Of a stretch of 64,000 nt of DNA, positions 9,058 through 17,050 are shown piece after piece. Under the pieces are notes generated by a model. That model ran no database searches, was not told the DNA's origin, and saw only the letters and a program-made list of their open reading frames with translations. Source of the stretch: RUG11690 sp045616665. Lineage in GTDB: Bacteria; Bacteroidota; Bacteroidia; Bacteroidales; WCHB1-69. Position numbers and translations under genes: made by a program. Numbering within the stretch: position 1 is the first letter of the stretch; each line of letters starts with the position of its first letter. Location: contig JAZLHE010000047.1 of NCBI GenBank assembly GCA_045616665.1, positions 62,001-126,000 on the forward strand. Direction: 5' to 3'.

Positions 9058-9518
9058 CAATCGGCCCTTTCATTTTTAACTTTTGTCAAAGACAATGTCT
9101 TTTGGTCATAATCAATCACGGCACGATGACGCACAAAAAAATCACTGCCGATAATACCGTGTACCAATGGCTTTTTCATCGCTTCGTATGCCTTGTTGAT
9201 ATTACTCATATCAAGTAACACCACATCATAGTCAGGCAAAAGAAATCTTCCCAATTTTAAATTGTGAATGGTGGACAACTTACTTTCAAAATCCGACGCA
9301 CCCACGCCCACATTCAAACCGTCATTATCTTCCATATTAATATCCGGTTTCAGATTTTGAATGAATGACAAGTCAAAACAAGAATGAGAAGCCCCTGTGT
9401 CCAAAACAATATTCAAGGGATGGCCGTCAATTTTGGCCTTTACCACAATATGGCAATTTTCCGGCTCTAAATCAACAACTTGGAATTTTATATGATAAAC
9501 TGAACTTTTTGAAGACAT
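9057..9518 (-). CDS. Retropepsin-like aspartic protease, cytoplasmic
   Basis: A 153-residue single-domain aspartic protease of the clan AA/retropepsin type. The catalytic loop is VLDTGASHSCFD near residues 38-49, and the second hydrophobic-Gly strand is HGIIGSDFF near residue 120. One copy of the domain means it should work as a dimer. There is no signal peptide or membrane segment, so it is predicted to be cytoplasmic, unlike many bacterial relatives. It lies between corA (3-base gap) and ruvC (TGATG overlap). The substrate is unknown, and a link with RuvC is only suggested by the overlap. Confidence 0.82.
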   Translation of the reverse strand: MSSKSSVYHIKFQVVDLEPENCHIVVKAKIDGHPLNIVLDTGASHSCFDLSFIQNLKPDINMEDNDGLNVGVGASDFESKLSTIHNLKLGRFLLPDYDVVLLDMSNINKAYEAMKKPLVHGIIGSDFFVRHRAVIDYDQKTLSLTKVKNERAD

Positions 9519-9521
9519 AGC

Positions 9522-10433
9522 CTACATCCATCGTTTCTTTCTAAAATAAAGCAATAGTATCAGCAATACCAACAAACAAATGCCCATCACTATCAGAAAC
9601 GCATATTTTGAACCGCTGAAAGGCAGGGCTATGTTCATCCCATAAACACCCGTAATAAAGGTTAAAGGCAGTACAATGGTTGAAATGATGGTGAGCATAC
9701 GCATAATCTCGTTGGTCTTGTTGGTCTGCAACGAATCGTAAGTGTTGGATAAGCCAGCCACCAATTCCCCATAGTCGTCAATCATATCCCACATTTTCTG
9801 GTAAAAGTCGAGGATATTGCCCCAGTAATCTTCCATATCTTCAGCAAAACCTTTCACTTCGCCTGATTCAAACTTATGAAACAATCTCAATTGCGGCTTG
9901 AATATGGTGTTCAATTGAATGATATTCTTACGGAAACGCGATATTTTTTCGATGATGTTTCGCGATTTTTCATCAAACAACTCACGACTGATATTATCCA
10001 ATTCATTGCCCATCCGCTCCACCAGAAGGAAGGTTTCCTTCATCATTTTGTAAAGCACCTTATACAAAAGCGAATCGCTCGTGCCACTAATGTCATCTTC
10101 CTCCACAGATTCCGGATTTACTTTTATCAAATTAAATAAATCCTGAACCACATAATGCGAACTACCCACCGTAATCAAGTAATCCTGACCCCAGAAAATC
10201 TTGGTTTCCTCGGTCTTGACAAGATTGGTACGCTTATCTAATAATGGAAAATGCAAAACCATAAAATAATAGTCGTCGTAAACGTCTATCTTAGGTCTTT
10301 GAACAAAGCTGGAGCAGTCGTCAATATCCAAAGGGTGAAAGTGAAAGTTATCTTCCAAAAAATCCAAATCCTCTACCGTGGGATTGGTAATATGGTGCCA
10401 TTTAAGCGTTCCGAAATCAATGGTATCAACCAT
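9522..10433 (-). CDS. corA: CorA-family magnesium/divalent cation channel
   Basis: A 303-residue CorA-type channel for Mg2+ (possibly Co2+ or Ni2+). The architecture is a soluble alpha/beta N-terminal domain, a long helical stalk (about residues 130-240), then two C-terminal membrane helices. The signature GMN is in GVYGMNIALPF at the end of the first helix, and the last helix ends in the basic FRKKRWM tail. It is the first gene of a four-gene minus-strand operon. It has an unusually good Shine-Dalgarno for this phylum (AGGAGGT, 4 bases before ATG) and a consensus promoter about 75 bases upstream, giving a leader of about 70 bases. Confidence 0.96.
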   Translation of the reverse strand: MVDTIDFGTLKWHHITNPTVEDLDFLEDNFHFHPLDIDDCSSFVQRPKIDVYDDYYFMVLHFPLLDKRTNLVKTEETKIFWGQDYLITVGSSHYVVQDLFNLIKVNPESVEEDDISGTSDSLLYKVLYKMMKETFLLVERMGNELDNISRELFDEKSRNIIEKISRFRKNIIQLNTIFKPQLRLFHKFESGEVKGFAEDMEDYWGNILDFYQKMWDMIDDYGELVAGLSNTYDSLQTNKTNEIMRMLTIISTIVLPLTFITGVYGMNIALPFSGSKYAFLIVMGICLLVLLILLLYFRKKRWM

Positions 10434-10437
10434 TCGA

Positions 10438-10444
10438 ACCTCCT
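10438..10444 (-). promoter_or_regulatory. Strong Shine-Dalgarno of corA
   Basis: On the minus strand AGGAGGT lies 4 bases before the corA ATG. Most genes in this window lack such a site, as is usual in Bacteroidota. It fixes the start of corA. Confidence 0.75.
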
Positions 10445-10507
10445 TTCTACTCTATGGATGGTAAAAACAATTTTCTACATTCCCGATTATTATTTTCTTT
10501 TGACGGG

Positions 10508-10538
10508 CAAAAATACAAAAAAAGTTTTTTTGTTCAAC
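10508..10538 (-). promoter_or_regulatory. Consensus promoter of the corA operon
   Basis: On minus, a -33 GTTG (10538-10535), a 19-base spacer and a -7 TATTTTTG followed by C (10515-10508). The spacing matches the Bacteroidota TTTG-N19-TAnnTTTG rule. Confidence 0.8.
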
Positions 10539-10550
10539 CATAAAAAAGAA

Positions 10551-10577
10551 AAAATCCTGCCATCAGACAGGATTTTT
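10551..10577 (-). terminator. Intrinsic terminator of tRNA-Arg
   Basis: An inverted repeat AAATCCTG/CAGGATTT with an 8-9 base loop, followed on minus by a T-rich run. It lies directly behind the tRNA gene and upstream of the corA promoter. Confidence 0.8.
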
Positions 10578-10580
10578 GTG

Positions 10581-10654
10581 TGACCCCGTTGGGATTCAAA
10601 CCCAAGACCTTCAGAACCGGAATCTGACGCTCTATTCAGCTGAGCTACGGAGCC
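10581..10654 (-). tRNA. tRNA-Arg (anticodon CCG)
   Basis: A 74-base cloverleaf on minus. The acceptor GGCTCCG pairs with CGGGGTC through two G-U pairs. A D-arm with AGCTCAGCTGAATAGAGC follows. The anticodon stem TCAGA/TCTGA encloses loop TTCCGGT, giving anticodon CCG for Arg CGG codons. The T-loop is GGTTTGAATCC. CCA is not encoded. A -7 element sits 12 bases upstream and a terminator follows. Confidence 0.95.
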
Positions 10655-10665
10655 TTTTTCAAACT

Positions 10666-10674
10666 GCAAAAGTA
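10666..10674 (-). promoter_or_regulatory. -7 element of tRNA-Arg
   Basis: The minus strand reads TACTTTTGC, 12 bases before the mature tRNA 5' end, matching TAnnTTTGC. Confidence 0.7.
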
Positions 10675-10837
10675 CGGAATTTTTTCCGATTATGAAATTA
10701 CAAAATTTCCTTTCTATCACTTTTTTCTTCCAAAAAACAGCATACTTTTATTGAAAAAATTTTTCTAATCATCATATTTTATTGATTATCAGTAGAATAA
10801 TTTTTTTATATTATGAGTACGGAATCAAAACTTGTTA
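10675..10837. other. A/T-rich intergenic stretch between tRNA-Arg and the ABC operon
   Basis: An A/T-rich divergent intergenic region. Apart from the flanking promoters I see no open frame, repeat or RNA structure in it. Confidence 0.5.
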
Positions 10838-10846
10838 TACTTTTGC
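10838..10846 (+). promoter_or_regulatory. -7 element of the GntR/ABC transporter operon
   Basis: TACTTTTGC matches TAnnTTTGC. It is directly followed by the inverted-repeat operator, so transcription should start inside or next to the operator. No -33 TTTG at the usual distance is seen. Confidence 0.75.
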
Positions 10847-10870
10847 AGTGTACTATTTCACTAATACACT
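10847..10870 (+). promoter_or_regulatory. Predicted YtrA/GntR operator
   Basis: Inverted repeat AGTGTACTA (10847-10855), 6-base spacer, TAATACACT (10862-10870); 8 of 9 arm positions pair. The GTGTA...TACAC form is like the operators of the YtrA branch of GntR regulators, and a short GntR gene closes this operon. Its position over the start site predicts repression, and autoregulation. Confidence 0.72.
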
Positions 10871-10914
10871 AAAACAATGAACGTCTATAAAAATCTGCTC
10901 ATCGTTCACTAAAA

Positions 10915-10944
10915 ATCAATGAATTGTTTAACCGTAAATTATAA
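10915..10944 (+). pseudogene. Fossil of the ABC ATPase 3' end
   Basis: These 30 bases read INELFNRKL plus TAA, in step with the last codons INELFNRKF-stop of the ATPase gene at 12561-12590. Even the TAATG overlap with the following permease start is preserved. No ATPase gene precedes it, so it is a leftover carried along when the permease gene was duplicated. A 12-codon open frame (ATG 10877, stop 10912) lies just before it; it may be a leader peptide or chance. Confidence 0.8.
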
Positions 10945-11648
10945 TGGTTATGAAAATATCAAATGTTCTCCATTTATTAAAAAGGCACTTTATTGAAAAA
11001 GGGAAGTTTAATTTAACGGGGCCCATTGCCCTTTTGCTTTCGATGGCGCTTTTTACTTTTATTCAATGGTCTAATTTGTTCATCATTATGATGTTTTCTG
11101 TGGTTAGCGTAACGGCACTCCTCTCATATTCTATGCTATGTTCTGAAAATACCGCGATGGGTTACCTAATGATTCCGGCTTCTACCACAGAAAAATATGT
11201 AGTGAATGGCATTTTGGTTTATGTGTATTATAATGTATTGTTTTTTGTTACACTTTCATTGGGAGAACTATTGGGCTCTTGGATACATGAACTGGTATAT
11301 GGACCTTGCAAGGCATACGTTACTTCATGTTTTACTTTGGGAGGTTTTATCTTATTGCTTATGTGGGAATCCATTATGATGTTCGGTTCAGTTTATTATA
11401 GAAAAACGAATGCTGGAGCAAAAACATTGATTGCAATATTCATTATTTTTATGGCATTTGTTATTTTTGATGCTCTTTTCATTTCTGTTTTTTATCCAGT
11501 GGATTTTATCGAATCTATTATGAATGTTCAATTTGCCAAAGAAACAATAGCTTCCATTCCTGATTGGTTTGGAGTTTTGATAATCACTGCTACTTTCGTA
11601 TTTTTCAACTTTATGACGTGGTTGCGCTTAAAGGAAACGGAGGCGTAA
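10944..11648 (+). CDS. ABC-2 type permease, copy A
   Basis: A 234-residue membrane protein with about six hydrophobic segments, the permease half of the ABC transporter encoded next to it. It is a clear paralog of the 12590 gene: both have RHFIE/NHFIE near residue 15, YLMIPAST.EKY near residue 75, and the identical ending FFNFMTWLRL-K/R-ETEA. The start, MVMK against MAMK, is at the same place relative to the TAATG overlap. Copy A has diverged strongly in the middle, so the two may form a heterodimer. The YtrA-type context suggests export of a drug, peptide or envelope-stress compound. The substrate is unknown. Confidence 0.75.
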   Translation: MVMKISNVLHLLKRHFIEKGKFNLTGPIALLLSMALFTFIQWSNLFIIMMFSVVSVTALLSYSMLCSENTAMGYLMIPASTTEKYVVNGILVYVYYNVLFFVTLSLGELLGSWIHELVYGPCKAYVTSCFTLGGFILLLMWESIMMFGSVYYRKTNAGAKTLIAIFIIFMAFVIFDALFISVFYPVDFIESIMNVQFAKETIASIPDWFGVLIITATFVFFNFMTWLRLKETEA

Positions 11649-11649
11649 T

Positions 11650-11688
11650 ATGAATTTACGGAAAATAAAACTATCGGAAAATAAATAA
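11650..11688 (+). pseudogene. Fossil of the GntR gene 5' end
   Basis: ATGAATTTACGGAAAATAAA here aligns with the start of the GntR gene at 13317 after loss of one T. The frame then stops at TAA 11686-11688 (12 codons). It follows copy A's stop by 1 base, exactly as the intact GntR gene follows copy B. It marks the right end of the duplicated unit. Confidence 0.78.
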
Positions 11689-11744
11689 GCTACTCAAACG
11701 CTTACATATTAACATTAAAAAAACAAACTAATACATTATATATT

Positions 11745-12590
11745 ATGATTCAATTACAAAACATTCATTTTAGCTATCGCAAAGATCGGGTTTTGTTTAA
11801 CGAACTCAATCTTTCGTTATCGAATGGTCATATTTACGGACTGTTCGGAAAAAACGGCGCCGGCAAAACCACGCTGTTAAAGATTATGGCCGGCCTGCGC
11901 TTCGCTCAAGAAGGAACTGTAACGACTTTGGGCGAAAACGCCGCATTGCGCAAGACATCAATGTTGAAGGATATTTACTTTTTGTCTGAAGAAATGTATG
12001 CCCCCGCTCTAACCATCAAGAAATATGTGCAGTGTTACGCGCCATTCTATGAAAATTTTAATCACGACCAGTTTGACGAATACCTGCATTTATTCGAAAT
12101 TACTGACCAAAGTCAAAAGTTGACCGCACTTTCTTTGGGACAGAGAAAAAAGGTCTTGATTGGTTTTGCCTTGGCCACCAACACCAAAATCCTATTGATG
12201 GATGAGCCGACCAATGGTTTGGACATTCCATCCAAGACTTCTTTCCGAAAAATTATGTCGATGGCTGCTTCAGATGACAGATTAATCTTCATTTCCACGC
12301 ACCAGGTACGCGATTTACACAGCTTAATTGACGCAGTCGTGATTTTGGACAACGGCACCATCTTATTGAATGCCACTACGGATGAGATTGTGGAAAAGTT
12401 GTGTTTCAAGGTGACCGATGCGAACGGCACTGACGAACCCATTTTGTATTGTGAAGACAATCTTCAAGGAAGTACCGTCGTAACGGAAAATGTGCATCAT
12501 ATTGAGACCAAACTCGACATTGAACTGCTCTTCAATGCGGTTATTATGAATAAACAAAGAATCAATGAATTGTTTAATCGTAAATTTTAA
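11745..12590 (+). CDS. ABC transporter ATP-binding protein (YtrB-like)
   Basis: A 281-residue ABC ATPase. Walker A is FGKNGAGKTT near residues 34-43, the signature is LSLGQRKK near residue 129, Walker B with catalytic Glu is ILLMDEPTNGLD near residues 148-159, and the switch His is in ISTHQVRD. The final 80 residues are a short C-terminal domain without a known motif. It powers the two neighbouring permeases. Its TAA overlaps the ATG of permease B by one base (TAATG). It is probably derepressed when the GntR regulator leaves the operator at 10847. The 96 bases before it contain only the GntR fossil and A/T-rich sequence. Confidence 0.92.
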   Translation: MIQLQNIHFSYRKDRVLFNELNLSLSNGHIYGLFGKNGAGKTTLLKIMAGLRFAQEGTVTTLGENAALRKTSMLKDIYFLSEEMYAPALTIKKYVQCYAPFYENFNHDQFDEYLHLFEITDQSQKLTALSLGQRKKVLIGFALATNTKILLMDEPTNGLDIPSKTSFRKIMSMAASDDRLIFISTHQVRDLHSLIDAVVILDNGTILLNATTDEIVEKLCFKVTDANGTDEPILYCEDNLQGSTVVTENVHHIETKLDIELLFNAVIMNKQRINELFNRKF

Positions 12591-13315
12591 TGGCTATGAA
12601 AACTGCAAATATTGTCAATTTATTGAGAAACCATTTTATAGAAAACGGACCTAAAGATTTGCGTGCGTTTATTGGTGGTATTTTGATTATCGGTTTTTGT
12701 TCATTCTGCCAAGCATACGGCAGCACACCAGAACCGTTTGTAGGTTTCATTTGGTTTATTCTGACATTCGTAACTGCCTCAAGAATATATGGAAAACTAT
12801 ATTCCGCCAATAGTGCGATGTCCTACTTGATGATTCCGGCTTCCACCGTGGAAAAATATTTTGTTAACAGCATTTTGGTCTTCGTTTATTACAACATTTT
12901 ATTCTTTGCTTCCATCACTTTGGGACAATGGTTGGGAGCTCTCGTTCATGATTGGGTATGGGGAACCCATGTCTTCCATTTTACGACTTTGCTTTCCTCC
13001 GACGGATTTGTTGTGGTTTCCGTATTGCTTGCCATAGAATCCATTGTCACGTTTGGCTCTGTTTACTTTAAGAGACACGCATTTTGGAAAACGCTTCTCA
13101 CTATATTTGCAATCTCTATCGCCATTGCCATTTTAGACGGAATTTTTATTTCAATTACTTTCCAAATGCCACTTATTCAAGCTATGCTGAATGCACATAT
13201 TGATGAAGGAACGGTAAGTAATTATCCAAATGGAATAGGATACCTCATCGTTTTCATTATTTTCATGTTTTTCAACTTTATGACGTGGTTGCGTTTAAGA
13301 GAAACGGAGGCTTAA
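12590..13315 (+). CDS. ABC-2 type permease, copy B
   Basis: A 241-residue permease subunit with about six membrane segments, paralogous to copy A. It overlaps the ATPase stop and is followed after one base by the GntR gene, so B occupies the position from which the A copy appears to derive. The conserved blocks are NHFIENG (N-terminal), YLMIPASTVEKY, SVYF and FFNFMTWLRLRETEA (C-terminus). No domain name can be given beyond ABC-2-like; the link to ABC transport rests on the ATPase and on the YtrA-type operon layout. Confidence 0.76.
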   Translation: MAMKTANIVNLLRNHFIENGPKDLRAFIGGILIIGFCSFCQAYGSTPEPFVGFIWFILTFVTASRIYGKLYSANSAMSYLMIPASTVEKYFVNSILVFVYYNILFFASITLGQWLGALVHDWVWGTHVFHFTTLLSSDGFVVVSVLLAIESIVTFGSVYFKRHAFWKTLLTIFAISIAIAILDGIFISITFQMPLIQAMLNAHIDEGTVSNYPNGIGYLIVFIIFMFFNFMTWLRLRETEA

Positions 13316-13316
13316 T

Positions 13317-13682
13317 ATGAATTTTACAGAAAACAAAGCCATATATTTACAGATTGCCGAATGGGTGTTCGAGCAAATCTTGAAATCGAAGTGGAACGAG
13401 GGTGACCGCATCTTATCCGTCAGGGAAATGGGAATGCAGTTGGAAGTGAATCCCAATACAGTACTGCGTTCTTACGACTTTCTGCAAAATCTGGAAGTGA
13501 TTGTCAATAAGCGGGGTGTGGGCTTTTTCGTTGCGGAAAACGCAAAAGACAAAATCATCAGCTACAAAAAGACGCAATTTGTGGAAGAAGAACTACCCGC
13601 TATTTTTAAGACCTTGACTTTGCTGAAAATCAACTGGTCGGATGTTGAAAAAATGTATCAGGAATATGCCAATAACCAATAA
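13317..13682 (+). CDS. GntR-family regulator, YtrA subfamily
   Basis: A 121-residue repressor-type protein. The winged helix occupies residues 10-75, with the typical GDRILSVREMGMQLEVNPNTVLRSYDFLQ helix-turn-helix and the wing KRGVGFFV. The C-terminal part is only about 45 residues, too short for a FadR or HutC ligand domain but right for the YtrA branch. YtrA proteins repress ABC transporter operons that contain their own gene and respond to cell-envelope-active compounds. The operator-like repeat at 10847-10870 fits this. It starts 1 base after the permease B stop. Confidence 0.9.
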   Translation: MNFTENKAIYLQIAEWVFEQILKSKWNEGDRILSVREMGMQLEVNPNTVLRSYDFLQNLEVIVNKRGVGFFVAENAKDKIISYKKTQFVEEELPAIFKTLTLLKINWSDVEKMYQEYANNQ

Positions 13683-13689
13683 AGATTTG

Positions 13690-13698
13690 TATCTTTGC
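13690..13698 (+). promoter_or_regulatory. -7 element before the small membrane protein
   Basis: TATCTTTGC matches TAnnTTTGC, 8 bases after the GntR stop, and serves the unit starting at 13768. The leader is about 65 bases. Confidence 0.7.
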
Positions 13699-13767
13699 AA
13701 GTTAAATTTTTTGGCGACATCAATATCCATTAATCATTAATAATGTCAACAATTTAATTTAATCAAA

Positions 13768-13971
13768 ATGAAAAAGTACACCAATAAAATATTAATCATC
13801 GCAGGAATTATCGTATTAATCGGAAGTTTTATCCTTATTTCCGTCACTTTGAAAAAGGCACCCCAAAATGATGATAACAACTGCACTATGAACTCTGCTA
13901 TTGTTTATGAAGAAGTGATAGATGACGGCACAGCCGAGTTCGACACCATTATCTATGAAGAAAACAACTAA
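13768..13971 (+). CDS. Small single-pass membrane protein, unknown
   Basis: A 67-residue protein I do not recognise. Residues 8-28 form one hydrophobic helix after a basic start (MKKYTNK), and the rest is a short acidic tail rich in Asp and Glu, which should lie outside the cytoplasmic membrane. It has its own promoter and sits 62 bases before the M16 protease gene, probably in the same transcript. It might assist that exported protease, but nothing in the sequence shows this. Confidence 0.6.
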   Translation: MKKYTNKILIIAGIIVLIGSFILISVTLKKAPQNDDNNCTMNSAIVYEEVIDDGTAEFDTIIYEENN

Positions 13972-14033
13972 ATAACACGCAAGAATTTCATCTCGTTTCC
14001 AAATGAATCAAATTAGACAATAAAACAAAAAAT

Positions 14034-17033
14034 ATGAATATGAAAAAAGTTCTCGTTTTTATCTCCCTGATTTTCTGCTTCATCATAGCTTACCCACAAA
14101 ACGGAAAATTAGAAGTTAAAACCGCCCGTTTGGACAACGGGATGAAAGTCTTGCTTTGTGAAGACCATTCCACCTCTGAAATATATGGCGGCGTATGCAT
14201 TCACGCCGGCAGCAAAAACGATCCCGCAGAAGCCACGGGTATGGCTCATTACCTGGAACACATGATGTTCAAGGGAACCGATAAAATCGGAACGCTGAAT
14301 TGGGACTTGGAAAAACCGTTGATTGACAGCATTTCCAAACTTTACGACAAATTAGCCATTGCCAAAGATAAAGACAAAAAAAATATCTTAAAGAAAATCA
14401 ATAAGTTAAGTGCTGAAGCCGCCCAATACGCCATTCCTAATGAAGTGGATGCCATCTTGGCACAAATCGGCGGCAGCAATGTCAACGCCTTTACCAGCAA
14501 CGACATTACCGTTTACCACAATGTATTTCCCGCCGGAGAATTGGAAAAGTGGTCCGTTATCTATGCCGAACGCTTTAGAAAACCTGTTTTCCGCCTCTTT
14601 CAATCTGAATTGGAAGCCGTTTACGAAGAATACAATATGTATTCCGATGACCCGTTTTCCGTTTTTGCCGAAGACGTAGAAAAAGCAGTATTTGGCGAAC
14701 ATCCTTACGGACGCCCCATTATCGGACTGCCTGAACACATTAAGAATCCGAGTATGTCAAAGATGTACGCGTTTTTTAATACTTTTTACGTTCCCCGTAA
14801 TATGACGCTAATCTTGGTAGGTGACTTCAACACTGCAGAAGCCATCAAAATCTTAAACGAAACCTGGTGTCCCAATAGCAATAAAAAATCTATCGCTCTC
14901 GATGAAAGTCAACGTTTCCGTGAAAAAAAACCGGTTAAAAAGCAACAAGACATCAGCCATGAGTCCATCGTCAAAACACTGCCTGCAGTTCAAAAATTTG
15001 ACGGCAAACGCTTTATCTATACCTTACAAACACCCATTAAGGTTGGAGCTATTTGTTATCAAACCGAGCCGTCAGCACATCCAAACAGCATCGTATTAGA
15101 CCTCTGTGCCGAAATATTAAGCAATAACTCTTCCACGGGATTGGTTGATAAACTATTGAACAACAATGAATTATACTCTTTTAGTTGCGGAAATAGCTCT
15201 CTTTCCGAAGCGGGGGTATTTGAAATGACTTACATACCCAAAACCGAAGGCCAAACTCACGAGCAAGCAGAAGAACTGATCAACCAGTGTATCAATAAAT
15301 TAAAGTCAGGTGATTTTAGCAACCAACTTTTTGAAGCCGTTAAAATGAATTATCTTAAAAGTGAGAAAACAAAATTGGAAAACATTTATTCCAAATTCTA
15401 TACCCTTCTCTATTTAGACGTAGATAAAAAAACGGTCAACGATTACGAAAAGCAACTTGACAAAATTGCCCAATTGAGCAAACAAGACTTGGTTGCCATT
15501 GCGAATCAATACTTTAATGACAATGTGCTGATTTATCGTTCGGATATCGGAAGTAAGAAAACCAACACCATAGATAAACCCAATTGGAAACCTATTTCTT
15601 CTCAAAATGCTGACAAACATTCTGACTTTGCGCAAAGTCTTGAAGAATACAATTCCATTCCTTCACGAATTCAAAAAATCAACTTTGACAAAGACGTGTC
15701 TATTACATCTATCAATAATGTTTTTGACTTATATGCCACAAAAAATCCATATAACGATATCTTTTCATTGAAAATCGTTTACGATTATGGGACTATTCAT
15801 CATCAGGATTTAGAAAATGCCATTGACTATTTCAATTTACAGGGAACTTCATCTAAATCTTTGGAAGAATTTAATTTGGCTTTGCAAACAATGGGTGCTG
15901 ACATATATTTTTCCACCTCTGACAATAAAACCACTATTAATATTAGCGGTTTTGAGAAAGATTTTGAAAAAATCCTTGCTTTATGCCAAGAAAAACTGCA
16001 AAATCCTGAAAATAATGAGAAAAAAATCGACTTATTGGTTGAAGAACGCATCAATTCATTAAAAATGATGAAAGACGACGGGGCGACAATGGGTTACGTA
16101 CTTTATAATTACGCATTATATGGCAAACACTCTCCATATTTGACTACCCCTTCCACCAATCAAATCAAAAAATATAAAGGCGAAGAATTGATTAACGTCG
16201 TCAGAGACGCCCTCAACAATACCGGACACCTTGTTTTTGTAGGAAATATTGAACCGTCCATCGTTTCAAAAATCGTGAAACAACATTTTCAATTCTATGA
16301 TGTCAAGTCAAAGAAAGGCAACGAAAAACAAACTCTTTCAAGTTTTCAAGACGAAAAATCAAGCCGAAAACTCCAAATTAGGCCTGTCCAAAATTATTCA
16401 GAACCTGAAATATTTGTCTATAATAGCAGCAAATTCATTCAAAGCAATATTTACTTTTACATTCCCAGCAAAACGGTCAACGAAGAAAACAAAGCCAAAG
16501 CTATCCTGTTTAATGAATATTATGATGGTGGAATGAATAGCGTCATCTTCCAAAACATCAGAGAATTACGTTCTTTGGGATATTCCGCCTACGCTTATTT
16601 TTCATCCGACAAACTCAATAGAAGGAACGGATTTACCACGGGATTTTTGGGAACACAAGCCGACAAAACCATTGACGGCATCAAGGCTATGACTGATTTA
16701 TTAAAATCTTTTATGTTGCAGAACGATAAATTTTCGCTAGCCAAAGAATCTTTAATTAAACAACAAGAAGCTTCTTTTATTAATTTCAGAAATATTCCAG
16801 AACAAGTTTACCAATGGAAATTGGAAGGTTATGAAAATGACCCGCGCTCTGCACAAACCAGTATGATTGTGAATTTCAAAGCCAACGATATTGCCAAATT
16901 CTTCGACAGCTATATTGGTCAAAAACCCATCGTTATTTCCATTTGCGGCAATATGAACCGTATTAATAAAAAACAGTTGGCAAAATTCGGGAAAATCACT
17001 TTCTTGAATTTCAGTGATATTTCCAACAACTAA
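14034..17033 (+). CDS. M16 zinc metalloprotease (pitrilysin family), exported
   Basis: A 999-residue two-half M16 protease. A signal peptide covers about residues 1-22 (KKVLVFISLIFCFIIAYPQ). The inverted zinc motif HYLEH is at residues 72-76 (His72, Glu75, His76), with the further Glu expected near residue 190 in the LEAVYEEYNMY segment. The second half (from about residue 540) repeats the fold without HxxEH, as usual for clam-shell M16 enzymes. It should cut peptides in the periplasm. ATG 14034 and ATG 14040 are both possible. The neighbours are a small membrane protein upstream and, 17 bases after the stop, a peptide-type ABC permease, suggesting peptide breakdown and uptake. Confidence 0.93.
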   Translation: MNMKKVLVFISLIFCFIIAYPQNGKLEVKTARLDNGMKVLLCEDHSTSEIYGGVCIHAGSKNDPAEATGMAHYLEHMMFKGTDKIGTLNWDLEKPLIDSISKLYDKLAIAKDKDKKNILKKINKLSAEAAQYAIPNEVDAILAQIGGSNVNAFTSNDITVYHNVFPAGELEKWSVIYAERFRKPVFRLFQSELEAVYEEYNMYSDDPFSVFAEDVEKAVFGEHPYGRPIIGLPEHIKNPSMSKMYAFFNTFYVPRNMTLILVGDFNTAEAIKILNETWCPNSNKKSIALDESQRFREKKPVKKQQDISHESIVKTLPAVQKFDGKRFIYTLQTPIKVGAICYQTEPSAHPNSIVLDLCAEILSNNSSTGLVDKLLNNNELYSFSCGNSSLSEAGVFEMTYIPKTEGQTHEQAEELINQCINKLKSGDFSNQLFEAVKMNYLKSEKTKLENIYSKFYTLLYLDVDKKTVNDYEKQLDKIAQLSKQDLVAIANQYFNDNVLIYRSDIGSKKTNTIDKPNWKPISSQNADKHSDFAQSLEEYNSIPSRIQKINFDKDVSITSINNVFDLYATKNPYNDIFSLKIVYDYGTIHHQDLENAIDYFNLQGTSSKSLEEFNLALQTMGADIYFSTSDNKTTINISGFEKDFEKILALCQEKLQNPENNEKKIDLLVEERINSLKMMKDDGATMGYVLYNYALYGKHSPYLTTPSTNQIKKYKGEELINVVRDALNNTGHLVFVGNIEPSIVSKIVKQHFQFYDVKSKKGNEKQTLSSFQDEKSSRKLQIRPVQNYSEPEIFVYNSSKFIQSNIYFYIPSKTVNEENKAKAILFNEYYDGGMNSVIFQNIRELRSLGYSAYAYFSSDKLNRRNGFTTGFLGTQADKTIDGIKAMTDLLKSFMLQNDKFSLAKESLIKQQEASFINFRNIPEQVYQWKLEGYENDPRSAQTSMIVNFKANDIAKFFDSYIGQKPIVISICGNMNRINKKQLAKFGKITFLNFSDISNN

Positions 17034-17050
17034 ATTTGACTTCATTAAGT

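Noticed and set aside
10490..10720. A 76-codon minus-strand frame over tRNA-Arg
   Set aside because: It runs through the tRNA and its terminator and is not a protein gene.
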